Source: Bacillota bacterium
GTDB lineage: Bacteria; Bacillota; Clostridia; Lachnospirales; Lachnospiraceae
Direction: 5' to 3'
Assembly (NCBI GenBank): GCA_023434365.1
Contig: JAEYSV010000030.1
Location: 62,001-126,000, forward strand
DNA length: 64,000 bases
Positions 7,352-16,470 of this stretch are shown here, piece after piece; within the stretch, counting starts at the first letter, position 1, and the number at the start of each line of letters is the position of its first letter. The notes under the pieces were generated by a model, which was given only the letters and a program-made list of their open reading frames with translations, was not told the DNA's origin and ran no database searches. A program made the position numbers and the translations under genes.

Positions 7352-10291
7352 CTATAGTGTAATAATATTATCAAACATATCGCCTGCTGCAACGATTCGA
7401 TCTTCGTTTCCAACTACGCAAAGATTATTCTGATCAAGCACAGCTTTTACAATCTTCGCCAGTGCACGAATATCATCTACCTGAGCACTTAATACCTGCT
7501 CACGTTCTTTTTGTAAATCAAGATCTGACACACCACTTAAGTAGGCACTCAAAGAACGTCTTCCTCTTGTAGAGGCAGTCATTGGGGTATCCATGCCACT
7601 AATTGTACCTATAATGTATTTCGTCATATCTCTTTCACTAGCATTAAACTGTTCCAGATACGAAACGGTTCCATTATAAATATTATTGGTCTCCTTCAAG
7701 TTTGGATCACGGTAAGAAGCAAAGTAACCATTGCCATCTAATCCAAACCCACTCATACATCCGTAAGCGCCACCCTTTACTCGTACATTTAGCCATAGAT
7801 AGTCATAGCTTAAAATGACTTTCAGAATCTTAAGCACTCCAGTGTAGACAAACCCAGCTTCAATAAAATTACCGGCTCTGGCAACATACTGCACTTTACT
7901 ACTTGTTTTAATTCCCTCATTCTTTTTGGTTGGATGCAATACTGTAATTTCCTTTGTTTCCTCTGTCAACGGTAACAAACTAATTAATTCATTTAACGGT
8001 TTCTCCATTAATCGATATCCAGTTTCGTTGGCTGCAATACTGATCATGAAATTGTCTTTTTTCAACAGTTTTATTAACACAAGGCGAAGCATTTCTTTAA
8101 TACTCGCTTTTTTCTCTTCAAACTGACTATCCAAATCCTTTAAGAAATAATAGTAGGAAACCCCACCCACCATATCATTGAAGTATCCATTGGCGCTAAA
8201 GTAAGAGGTCGCGCGACTCACTGCAAACATATGACCGGATGAGCTTAGCTTGGCGCTCATTCTTGAAACCAGCTCCTGAATAATCTCCTTAAGACGCTTA
8301 TCATCCTCTATTCTAGACTCAAACAACATTTCCTGTAACAGTTCAAATGCTTTTTCAATCTGCTCATACAAAACCTTCGTACGTATTTCAAATTTTGCAG
8401 TATATTTATTCGGTACTCCCGCCTTCGAATACATGCTAACATCTGCATACATACCACCCGTATTGATATGCACTTCATTTGAGAATTCCATAAACGAGTG
8501 TTTTGCCGTATCCACAAAACCAAGAACGGAAGATAACAGGCTTAGATATGGAATCTCCTCCTCACTGATAGCATTCGCATCAAATAAAAAGGTCAGATAA
8601 GCAATGTCATTTGTAAAGTAATTATGATGTAACACAGTAATGTCACTAACTTCCTTCACTTCATTAAACAGCGCCTGAGATTTTGGATGAATATCTGTCG
8701 TGCTTAGTAACGGAATCTTTTCCAATTCTTCCTCAGTCGAAGGTGTATCCTGATACACCTTTAACTCCTTAGTCTGGCGAATAATCCGCTCAATTTCATT
8801 ATCCGATAAGGTTGCTTTATAATTAGCCAATTTACATTTTGTCTCTTCTTCCATCTTTTTAGTCAGACCTACCTTAGGTTCAACCACAACAAGAGACGAG
8901 TGTGAATTCTTAACTAGATACTTTATAATCAGCTCTTCATAATATCCTGTTCCAATTTTTTCTTTCATTAAATCAAAGGTTTCTTCCGCTTGAATATGCA
9001 TAAATGGAGCACTATCATCATAAAGCCAGCTGTCCATGATTTGCAAACCATACATCAGCCCTTTTGGGAAAGAACCAAAATCTGCTTCTCTGTATTTGAA
9101 TTCATAATAATTAATGGCAGCTTTTAATGCACGCTCACTAAGTCCTTCTGCACAAAGCTTGGTTAATGTATCTTTAATCACACTGATAAAGTCATCAATT
9201 TTGTTTGCATTTACATTTTTAGCAACAACAGAGAAGTATGGCTGTAGTATCCCATTATCATAAGAACCAAGAATATCTTTACCTATCCCTCTATCTAGTA
9301 ATGCTTGTTTTAATGGTGCTCCAGGCGCACTTAATAAAACATATTGAATAATATTAAACGCCAAATAATATTCTTTATTCAAGCTAGTGTCTATCACCGC
9401 ATTATACGCAAGATACGTTTTATCCACCGTGGACTCATTTTCAGCAAGAGAATATTCACCATGCACAACATGCATTTCTGTAAATGATGGCTGCATTATA
9501 ATCTCTGAATCCACTTTAATCTCTGTAAAGTGACTTAAGTATTGCTCATCCATCCAATTAAGCTTTTCCTCAACATCCATATCTCCATAGAGATAAATGT
9601 AACTATTCGAAGGATGATAGTACTTTTTATGAAAATCCAGAAAATCCTCATTTGTTAAGTCAGGAATAAACTCGGGATCGCCACCGGATTCTGTTCCATA
9701 CGTAGTATCTGGGAACAAGGAAGTCTGAATGGTTCGATATAGAATCTGTTCTGGAGAGCTAAATACCCCTTTCATCTCGTTATACACAACACCATTATAA
9801 GTCAGTTCACTATCTTTATCCTCTAATTCGTAATGCCATCCTTCTTGTTTAAAAATCTCTTCCCGCTGATAAATGTTTGGGTAAAAGACTGCATCCAGAT
9901 ATACATGCATCAAGTTCTGAAAATCCTTTTCGTTAAGACTCGCTACTGGGTAAACTGTTTTATCAGAATACGTCATTGCATTTAAGAAGGTGTTTAAAGA
10001 ACCTTTTACCAATTCTACAAATGGATCCTTGGCTGGAAATTCTCTTGATCCACACAATACCGTATGCTCAATAATATGAGCTACTCCAGTCGAATCTTTT
10101 GGTGGGGTACGAAAGCCAACGGAAAATACTTTATTCTCGTCATCGTTACTGATAACGACAACTCTTGCGCCACTTTTTTTATGTTTATAAACGAGACCAA
10201 AGCTATTTAATTCCTTCAACTGTTCTTGCATTACTAATTCATACGTTTCTAATGGCTTTAAATCACTCACACTTTTCAAATTACTACCCAT
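7352..10291 (-). CDS. M16C-family zinc metallopeptidase (presequence-protease type)
   Basis: 979 residues. The inverted zinc motif HIIEH near residue 72, with the downstream VVYNEMKGVFSSPEQ glutamate, places it in peptidase family M16, and the single ~1000-residue chain places it in subfamily M16C (presequence protease/Cym1-like), which degrades peptides inside a closed two-half chamber. No signal peptide is visible, so it is probably cytosolic. Start chosen at MGSNLKSVSDL because GGAG lies 6 bases upstream; TTG at 10327 and ATG at 10303 lack such a site. It heads the unit that continues into era. The bacterial substrate is unknown. Confidence 0.9.
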   Translation of the reverse strand: MGSNLKSVSDLKPLETYELVMQEQLKELNSFGLVYKHKKSGARVVVISNDDENKVFSVGFRTPPKDSTGVAHIIEHTVLCGSREFPAKDPFVELVKGSLNTFLNAMTYSDKTVYPVASLNEKDFQNLMHVYLDAVFYPNIYQREEIFKQEGWHYELEDKDSELTYNGVVYNEMKGVFSSPEQILYRTIQTSLFPDTTYGTESGGDPEFIPDLTNEDFLDFHKKYYHPSNSYIYLYGDMDVEEKLNWMDEQYLSHFTEIKVDSEIIMQPSFTEMHVVHGEYSLAENESTVDKTYLAYNAVIDTSLNKEYYLAFNIIQYVLLSAPGAPLKQALLDRGIGKDILGSYDNGILQPYFSVVAKNVNANKIDDFISVIKDTLTKLCAEGLSERALKAAINYYEFKYREADFGSFPKGLMYGLQIMDSWLYDDSAPFMHIQAEETFDLMKEKIGTGYYEELIIKYLVKNSHSSLVVVEPKVGLTKKMEEETKCKLANYKATLSDNEIERIIRQTKELKVYQDTPSTEEELEKIPLLSTTDIHPKSQALFNEVKEVSDITVLHHNYFTNDIAYLTFLFDANAISEEEIPYLSLLSSVLGFVDTAKHSFMEFSNEVHINTGGMYADVSMYSKAGVPNKYTAKFEIRTKVLYEQIEKAFELLQEMLFESRIEDDKRLKEIIQELVSRMSAKLSSSGHMFAVSRATSYFSANGYFNDMVGGVSYYYFLKDLDSQFEEKKASIKEMLRLVLIKLLKKDNFMISIAANETGYRLMEKPLNELISLLPLTEETKEITVLHPTKKNEGIKTSSKVQYVARAGNFIEAGFVYTGVLKILKVILSYDYLWLNVRVKGGAYGCMSGFGLDGNGYFASYRDPNLKETNNIYNGTVSYLEQFNASERDMTKYIIGTISGMDTPMTASTRGRRSLSAYLSGVSDLDLQKEREQVLSAQVDDIRALAKIVKAVLDQNNLCVVGNEDRIVAAGDMFDNIITL

Positions 10292-10453
10292 ACTATGCTC
10301 CATTCTATTTGTACTAGTTTGTATCAACCATATATTCTTAAATTAAGTATAACCAATTCAAAGAAAAACACTCATTGCACCATATTATAGCACATTAGTA
10401 AAGATATGTCTTTAAGCTTTTTACCCTTTAAAAATAATATCTTTCTTAAAAAT

Positions 10454-10511
10454 GTACAAGGATGCTTTTATAAGAAAGAATAACACTCTTTCTCAAAAAA
10501 CATCCTTGCAC
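10454..10511 (-). terminator. purH terminator
   Basis: Minus strand: long hairpin with outer arms GTGCAAGGATG/CATCCTTGTAC and an inner GAAAGA/TCTTTC pairing, followed by TTTTT. It lies 15 bases after the purH stop. Confidence 0.75.
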
Positions 10512-10526
10512 GAGGACAGTTTATGA

Positions 10527-12080
10527 TTAATGTTTGAAATGGCGCATATTAGTAAATACCATGGTAATTCCATATTCATTGCATTTTTTTATACTATCTT
10601 CATCACGAACACTACCACCAGGTTGAATAATAGCTGTAATTCCCGCCAGGTGGGCTGCCTCAACCGAATCATCAAAAGGGAAGAAGGCATCGGAAGCTAG
10701 TACAGCTCCTATTGTAGCATCTTTGCTAATTAATTCTTCTGCATGCTCAAAACACTGTTTCGTTGCCCAGACACGATTAACCTGTCCAGGTCCAATGCCG
10801 ATACTCTGCTTATCCTTTGCTATCGCAATCCCATTGGATTTTACAAACTTAACGACTTTCCATGCAAACAGCATATCTTCCATTTCCTTTTTGGAAGGAG
10901 CTCTATCCGTTACAACCTTCAGTTCTTCTTCATTTAGCAGCTTACTGTCAATCGTCTGTACTATCAAACCACCATTTACTTTTTTAAGATCATACGCATT
11001 CTCATCCTGTGGTACCTCAATCTCAGGAAGTTGAAGTACTCGAAGGTTCTTTTTACTTTGCAATAATTCAAGGGCAGATTTCTCATAACTTGGAGCCACA
11101 ATCACTTCTAGGAAAACTTTTGCCATTTTTTCGGCGACTTCGTAAGTTACCTCACGATTCACTACAACAATTCCCCCGTAGATTGAGATTTTGTCTGCTT
11201 CAAATGCTTTTATCCAAGCTTCTTCGATGGTGTCTGCACTTCCAACGCCACATGGATTGCCATGTTTACATGCTACTACTGTAGGTTCGCTAAATTCTTT
11301 TAATAACTCTAAAGCACCATTGGTATCATTTATATTATTAAAAGACAATTCTTTGCCATTTAACTGCGTAGCATCAGTAATTGAACCACGCTTTTTCCCT
11401 ACTTCACGATAAAAAGCCGCGCTCTGATGCGGATTTTCCCCATATCGCATATCCTGTACCTTTTCAAACGTCATTGTGAGTGTTTCAGGTAGCTCTGTAT
11501 CATTTCTTTCCTTCTTAAGGTAGTTTGCAATCATCGTGTCATAATGAGAGGTATGCATAAATACTTTCTGCATTAAATAAAATTTGGTATCTAAGGATAC
11601 TTCCATGCGATCTTTTAATTGGGTAAGCACGGTGTCATAATCACTTGGATCAACTACCACCGCAACATCCTGATAATTCTTCGCAGCACTTCGAAGCATC
11701 GTTGGACCACCGATATCAATATTTTCAACCGCTTCTTCTCTTGTTACTCCATCCTTCATAATAGTAGCCTTAAATGGATATAGATTTACAACCACCACAT
11801 CAATTGTTTCGATATTTAGGTCTTGTAACTGTTTCATATGCTCTGGTTTACTTCTCATGGCAAGTAACCCTGCATGTACAACTGGATGTAACGTTTTTAC
11901 ACGGCCGTCAAGACATTCTGGAAATCCAGTTAGATCCGAAACCTCGATTGCTGGAACCCCCTGTTCCCTTAACTTACTATAGGTTCCTCCAGTACTAATA
12001 ATATCGATTCCCAAGTTTGCTAATTCACGGGCAAATTCTACGATGCCAGTTTTGTCTGAAACACTTATTAACGCTCTCAT
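10527..12080 (-). CDS. purH: Bifunctional AICAR formyltransferase/IMP cyclohydrolase
   Basis: Carries out the last two steps of IMP synthesis: formylation of AICAR with 10-formyl-THF, then ring closure. 517 residues, normal size. Seen: N-terminal cyclohydrolase domain (SVSDKTGIVEFAREL, GGTYSKL, DGRVKTLHP, NIDIGGPTMLRSAAKN) and C-terminal transformylase domain (RYGENPHQSAAFY, KHGNPCGVG, SDAFFPFDDSVEAA). Start at MRALISVS after AAGGAG; an extension to 12104 lacks homology. It is expressed behind a ZTP riboswitch, which senses the accumulation of the PurH substrate's triphosphate when formyl-folate is short. Confidence 0.97.
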   Translation of the reverse strand: MRALISVSDKTGIVEFARELANLGIDIISTGGTYSKLREQGVPAIEVSDLTGFPECLDGRVKTLHPVVHAGLLAMRSKPEHMKQLQDLNIETIDVVVVNLYPFKATIMKDGVTREEAVENIDIGGPTMLRSAAKNYQDVAVVVDPSDYDTVLTQLKDRMEVSLDTKFYLMQKVFMHTSHYDTMIANYLKKERNDTELPETLTMTFEKVQDMRYGENPHQSAAFYREVGKKRGSITDATQLNGKELSFNNINDTNGALELLKEFSEPTVVACKHGNPCGVGSADTIEEAWIKAFEADKISIYGGIVVVNREVTYEVAEKMAKVFLEVIVAPSYEKSALELLQSKKNLRVLQLPEIEVPQDENAYDLKKVNGGLIVQTIDSKLLNEEELKVVTDRAPSKKEMEDMLFAWKVVKFVKSNGIAIAKDKQSIGIGPGQVNRVWATKQCFEHAEELISKDATIGAVLASDAFFPFDDSVEAAHLAGITAIIQPGGSVRDEDSIKKCNEYGITMVFTNMRHFKH

Positions 12081-12172
12081 TGCTTTCTCCTTCCATGAAC
12101 TCAATATATTACCATGTGATAAATAGTAGACTTCCTATCGGTCGTTATGTTAATCTGATTGATTGCAAACAC

Positions 12173-12210
12173 AAAAAACCGCCTAGGAAACCCTATGGCT
12201 GCCCAGGCGG
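12173..12210 (-). terminator. Riboswitch expression-platform terminator
   Basis: Minus strand CCGCCTGGG ... CCTAGGCGG followed by TTTTTT. The left arm is also the 3' conserved CCGCCUGGGC of the ZTP aptamer, so ligand-bound aptamer and terminator are mutually exclusive. Confidence 0.88.
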
Positions 12211-12281
12211 TCGACATATCTTACTTTTCGTACTCCCGTTGGGTTGACTCCCATTGCCGCCAGTTGTACGAACTACTAAGG
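12201..12281 (-). promoter_or_regulatory. ZTP (pfl) riboswitch aptamer upstream of purH
   Basis: On the minus strand the leader contains GUACAACUGGCGGCAAUGGG, then AGUCAACCCAACGGGAGUAC, and after a short linker CGACCGCCUGGGCAGC. These are the two conserved blocks of the ZTP/ZMP riboswitch, whose halves join by a pseudoknot. Known class: ligand binding turns on purine and one-carbon genes when 10-formyl-THF runs low. Here the 3' block is shared with the terminator at 12173-12210, so ZTP/ZMP binding should block termination and switch purH on. Confidence 0.92.
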
Positions 12282-12283
12282 TA

Positions 12284-12312
12284 ACTATACTATATGAAAA
12301 AGTGAAATGCAA
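12284..12312 (-). promoter_or_regulatory. Promoter of the ZTP-riboswitch/purH transcript
   Basis: Minus strand TTGCAT (12307-12312), 17-base spacer, TATAGT (12284-12289). Transcription would begin just before the aptamer. Confidence 0.7.
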
Positions 12313-12536
12313 GGGCTTTGTTCTATAAGTAGTATATTAACATTTTATATTATTTATTAATACGTCTAATAAGCTATAAATACACCTCTCAATCCACATA
12401 ACTCTTTTTACTTGAAGCATATCTGCCATTGATATATAATTGATACTAGATTATCTTAGTGAATCTGTAGTAGTTATAACAGTTCTCGATTACAATAAAT
12501 AAATCCTCTACGATAAACAGAGAAAAGGAGAATAAT

Positions 12537-13205
12537 GTGAAAAAATTTAAGATTACAGACGTGCTGATTGGTGCCGTATTTACAGTATTTTTTATTTGCC
12601 TTGGGGTTGTAACCGTTTTACAACTACGTTTTATCTATTATCTGGATATTGCCTTATTAGGCATTCACAAATCCACTGGACTTACTAGAGAAGTTATAAT
12701 GGAAAATTATAACGCTCTCATGGACTATTGCTCACCGTTTTATAAGGGAGATTTAGTATTCCCATCACTTCCTGCCTCTGAAACGGGATTAATTCACTTT
12801 CGAGAAGTAAAGGAAATTTTTAATATGATTTATCTGCTGCTTCCAATTACTTTTATTATTCTTTTAGCCGTTATCATTTACAAGCATAAAAAGCAAGATT
12901 TTTCTTACCTGTTTACCAGCTCCGTCACCTGTATTGTATTACCTGCTGTAGTAGGGCTAGCGTGTCTTATTAATTTTGATAAAGCCTTTGTCTTGTTCCA
13001 TAAATTATTTTTTAATAACGATTACTGGATTTTTGATGCCACAACAGATCCAATTATCACATTACTACCGGAAAGTTTCTTCTTGCAATGCGCCATCATC
13101 ATTATTTTTATCGTACTTGTTGGCAGCTTAGCTTTATATCTTACTTCTAATGCAAAAAAAGGGCGTTACAACCGCAAAAAGCGATTATTTACTAATATGA
13201 AATAA
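12537..13205 (+). CDS. TIGR01906/DUF1461-family membrane protein
   Basis: 222 residues with about four membrane segments: roughly 8-30, 96-116, 128-146 and 184-206, then a basic tail. The stretch FDKAFVLFHKLFFNNDYWIFDATTDPIITLLPESFF is typical of the DUF1461 (TIGR01906) family, integral membrane proteins of unknown function in Firmicutes. The start is GTG at 12537, 6 bases after AAGGAG; the ATG two bases earlier runs straight into a stop. It is divergent from purH and is followed by a dCMP deaminase gene 91 bases downstream. Confidence 0.8.
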   Translation: MKKFKITDVLIGAVFTVFFICLGVVTVLQLRFIYYLDIALLGIHKSTGLTREVIMENYNALMDYCSPFYKGDLVFPSLPASETGLIHFREVKEIFNMIYLLLPITFIILLAVIIYKHKKQDFSYLFTSSVTCIVLPAVVGLACLINFDKAFVLFHKLFFNNDYWIFDATTDPIITLLPESFFLQCAIIIIFIVLVGSLALYLTSNAKKGRYNRKKRLFTNMK

Positions 13206-13296
13206 ATATTTAGAAAATCTTAAGAAAAACTAAGTTTTTATCAACAAACAACCCGGATAAAGGAGCTATTCTTAACTGGAAGGAGTATTAATTATT

Positions 13297-13776
13297 ATGA
13301 AGAGAAACGAGTATTTGAAATGGGACGAGTATTTTATGGGAATTGCTATGCTAAGCGCCCAAAGAAGCAAAGATCCCTATACCAGTGTTGGCTGTTGTAT
13401 TGTAAACGAAGATAACCGCATCCTTAGCATGGGATATAACGGGATGCCTAGAGGTTGCTCGGATGACGAGTATCCATGGGAACGGGACGGAGAATTCCTG
13501 GATACAAAATATCCTTATGTCTGTCATGCGGAGCTTAATGCAATTCTTAATTATACCGGAACTAACTTGAAAGGTGCTAAGGTTTATACTACCTTATTTC
13601 CTTGCAATGAATGTACAAAAGCATTAGTTCAAGTTGGTATTAGCGAAGTAATCTATTATAGTGATAAATATGCCGATACCGATTCGGTAAAGGCAAGTAA
13701 ACGAATGATGAAAAGTGCTGGAATACTATATCGTGCGTATAACCCGGCTGATAAAGAGATTATATTATCGTTATGA
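13297..13776 (+). CDS. Deoxycytidylate deaminase family protein
   Basis: 159 residues. Zinc-dependent deaminase fold with HAELNAI (zinc His and catalytic Glu) and PCNEC (two zinc Cys). The N-terminal WDEYFMGIAMLSAQRSKDPYTSVGCCIV and the length match dCMP deaminases (ComEB/DCTD type), which make dUMP for thymidylate synthesis, rather than cytidine or tRNA adenosine deaminases. The insert GMPRGCSDDEYPW also fits that group, where Cys/His residues bind a second zinc. An AAGGAG site lies upstream with an 11-base spacer. Confidence 0.88.
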   Translation: MKRNEYLKWDEYFMGIAMLSAQRSKDPYTSVGCCIVNEDNRILSMGYNGMPRGCSDDEYPWERDGEFLDTKYPYVCHAELNAILNYTGTNLKGAKVYTTLFPCNECTKALVQVGISEVIYYSDKYADTDSVKASKRMMKSAGILYRAYNPADKEIILSL

Positions 13777-13834
13777 TGTATTCTGAATAATGAATTTATA
13801 TACAATGAGGTCATATAATAGGAGAGAATAAGCA

Positions 13835-14572
13835 ATGTCCAAAAAAAGATTAACAAAAAAACAGAAAAAAAGAAGACAAAAAATATGCTTTTTCATTCTC
13901 ATTCTATTCGTTGTACTTAGCACTAGCACTCTATATTATCTAATTAAAGGTGGTATTGGTTTGGTTAGAAGCTTTGGAGAGAGCGATATCAATTATGCAC
14001 CCTCTAGCAAACCCTCTATCCAACAGAACGTTAATACAAAAGATAACTTAGCTGCACTGATAAAGCCATCAATTAACGAGATGCTATTAACTCCTAACGA
14101 GTATTCAAGGCCACAGATCCCCTTAACAACAGTCAATGGAATTGTTGTTCATTATGTTGGTAATCCTAATACTTCTGCTACCGCGAATCGAAACTACTTC
14201 AATGATTTGGCAAAGACAAAAACGACTTATGCCAGTGCTCATTATGTCATCGATATGGACGGAACCATCCTCCAATGTATTCCACTTGATGAAATCGCCT
14301 ACTGTAGTAATGACAGAAATGAGGACACCATTAGTATTGAGGTCACTCATCCTGACAAAACCGGCAAATTTACGAGAGAATCTTATCACAGCCTAATTCA
14401 GTTATTATCCTATTTATCCATTGCCTATGAACTAGAAGTTGACGATATCATCAGACATTACGATGTTTCGGGTAAACTCTGTCCCCTATATTATGTGGAA
14501 CACCCTGACAAATGGGAACAACTAAAAGTTGATGTTTCGAATTCTATAAAAACATATACCACTAAGAAATAA
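13835..14572 (+). CDS. Membrane-anchored N-acetylmuramoyl-L-alanine amidase (Amidase_2/PGRP fold)
   Basis: 245 residues. A Lys/Arg-rich N-terminus is followed by one hydrophobic segment (about 18-38) acting as an uncleaved anchor, a Ser/Asn-rich linker, and an amidase_2 domain (about 95-235). Catalytic-site signatures: GIVVHYVGNPNTSA (first zinc His), YASAHYVIDMDGTILQCIP, then IIRHYDVSGKLCP (second His and final Cys replacing or near the third ligand). Predicted to cut the lactyl-amide bond of peptidoglycan outside the membrane. A strong bidirectional terminator follows. Confidence 0.87.
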   Translation: MSKKRLTKKQKKRRQKICFFILILFVVLSTSTLYYLIKGGIGLVRSFGESDINYAPSSKPSIQQNVNTKDNLAALIKPSINEMLLTPNEYSRPQIPLTTVNGIVVHYVGNPNTSATANRNYFNDLAKTKTTYASAHYVIDMDGTILQCIPLDEIAYCSNDRNEDTISIEVTHPDKTGKFTRESYHSLIQLLSYLSIAYELEVDDIIRHYDVSGKLCPLYYVEHPDKWEQLKVDVSNSIKTYTTKK

Positions 14573-14585
14573 TTGCTCATTACTC

Positions 14586-14637
14586 AAAAAAACGTAGTAA
14601 GGGAAGTCCTATTTGATTTCCCTTACTACGTTTTTTT
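14586..14637. terminator. Bidirectional terminator
   Basis: Perfect 20-bp arms (14586-14605 and 14618-14637) with A7 and T7 at the ends, serving the convergent amidase gene and the M50-GNAT gene. Confidence 0.93.
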
Positions 14638-14639
14638 GG

Positions 14640-16256
14640 TTATTTATTATTCCATTCCATAAAACCAACCAGAAATGGTAAATGATCGAATCTCTTCGTT
14701 CCTGTACTGCAAAAATCATTTTGCTCATACCATTTCTTTAAAATAGCATTATCTTCAATAATACCGATTGCTATTGTCGTACCACCTAATTCAATTACTC
14801 TTTCTTTTGCAGAATCAAGCAATCGTTTCCCAAACCCTAGATGTCTATACTCAGGTAAAACGGAAAGATTATGTAATTCATATACACTACCCTCTTTTTG
14901 AGATAAGGAAAAATATCCTATTAATTCACCCTTTTCATATAAACCAAACATATAGAATCCACTATCATAGAAGTACTCTAATTTTTCCATCTTCATAAAA
15001 CTAGTATGGCCTGGGCAGTTTGCTTCTGTTAAGCCAAAACTTTCTGCTACTGTTGCATTACTTTTACGAATTACATCTAAACAGGCAGGTAACTCTGACT
15101 TATCAATTTTTCTTATCATTTGTTTTTCTTCTACTATCTTCATTAATTCACGCTCACACTCCATATCACGTGGATATGGGTAGTTACGGGCACATTTTTC
15201 AAAACGAGTTTTAATCTTCTCAGCCTTCTCTGTATCCTTTTCAACAAGTAAAGCATAAGCATATTCAGTCCGCATAATGGCGGGGAAGTTTTTCATCGCT
15301 TTCATAAACTTTATTTGCCTTTTATCTAGCATTCCCTGTATCTTTTCCAGCTCGTTACCTGCTACTAATTCACAGTAAACACGATCACAAATTAATAAGC
15401 TACGATGTAAGCCTACGATCGCTGTATCCATATGAAGTAACTCTTGCATCAATTTGTTAGCTTCTATAAATGCATGCTCATCCATCATTTGGTTGCAGGC
15501 AAATACTCCAATAACCGCAGTCATACTATTTTTCATTCCCTCTAAGTCAGGAACAGTAAACCACTCTGCTGGCATATCCTTTAAACGAACACCTTCTACC
15601 ATCTGCTCATTTGCTTTCAATTGAATCCATATAGAGCGTAATGCTTTGCTGTTATTTCTAAGTGACAAAGCGTTGCTACCATCATTATTTATCGTTCCAA
15701 GACGCATTGGCATACCATTCATTAGTGCGAAAGCAAACCCCATTATAGAGGCTATTAGTAAAAATATTGATAAAAACGAGACCGTGTTACAGAGAAAGAA
15801 TATCCATAGAAATACTAGTCCGCAAACGATATTCATGATTGCGCCACCCATATGATATAAAACAAATGGCATTTTATCATTTACCATATCTGGAGGAGCC
15901 ATCAGACATTGTCCACCCATACCAGCAATCGACAATCTTCTGAAACGTACTTTACCGTTTTGCTTTACCCACATAAATCCAATTACGCTGAAGGAGGAAA
16001 ATTGGTACCCTGTTAATAAACCAAAAATCAGGTGACCTCCTTCATGAATAATAATATTTAGAAAAATTGATAAGTAAATTCCTAACATTAGAAATATAAA
16101 GGTTTGTAATGAACCACCAGATACTTTGTCAGCTCCATTTATGGAATCTTCAAACAATGCAACCAGAAACCCACACAATGCTCCAACCAATATATAAAAT
16201 ACGATGATTATGTACATTTGCCAATTATGCTTACGTTTTTTCTTCTCCTTACCCAT
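14640..16256 (-). CDS. M50-type membrane metalloprotease fused to a GNAT acetyltransferase domain
   Basis: 538 residues. N-terminal half: several membrane segments (about 16-38, 52-70, 132-155, 158-180) with HEGGH at residues 71-75 inside a helix, and INNDG at 189-193 as the possible second-metal motif of the site-2-protease (M50) family. Middle (about 200-375): helical, TPR-like. C-terminal part (about 380-538): GNAT domain with LHNLSVLPEYRHLGFGKRLL, the acetyl-CoA loop R-H-L-G-F-G, and IIEDNAILKKWYEQNDF. Start at 16256 after GGAGG with an 8-base spacer; ATG at 16271 has none. The substrate of either half is unknown. Codon use resembles its neighbours, so this looks like a true fusion; both halves have intact motifs. 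Confidence 0.82.
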   Translation of the reverse strand: MGKEKKKRKHNWQMYIIIVFYILVGALCGFLVALFEDSINGADKVSGGSLQTFIFLMLGIYLSIFLNIIIHEGGHLIFGLLTGYQFSSFSVIGFMWVKQNGKVRFRRLSIAGMGGQCLMAPPDMVNDKMPFVLYHMGGAIMNIVCGLVFLWIFFLCNTVSFLSIFLLIASIMGFAFALMNGMPMRLGTINNDGSNALSLRNNSKALRSIWIQLKANEQMVEGVRLKDMPAEWFTVPDLEGMKNSMTAVIGVFACNQMMDEHAFIEANKLMQELLHMDTAIVGLHRSLLICDRVYCELVAGNELEKIQGMLDKRQIKFMKAMKNFPAIMRTEYAYALLVEKDTEKAEKIKTRFEKCARNYPYPRDMECERELMKIVEEKQMIRKIDKSELPACLDVIRKSNATVAESFGLTEANCPGHTSFMKMEKLEYFYDSGFYMFGLYEKGELIGYFSLSQKEGSVYELHNLSVLPEYRHLGFGKRLLDSAKERVIELGGTTIAIGIIEDNAILKKWYEQNDFCSTGTKRFDHLPFLVGFMEWNNK

Positions 16257-16470
16257 TAAAATATCCTCCATAATAATAGCTTAATCAATTACTAATTATA
16301 CCATATTTAACTATTATTACAAACAAAATACGACAGTCATCCTTTACATAAAAACTCCAAAAATTTGAAACAAAATTATTAAGGTTGTGATATAATCAAA
16401 TCAGTTAATTAAAAACCAGACTATACTTAAATGTAGTATCATTGCCAGGTGGATATGAGGGAGATGTGAA

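Noticed and set aside
10723..11412. Several plus-strand frames inside purH
   Set aside because: Antisense shadows with no initiation signals or homology.
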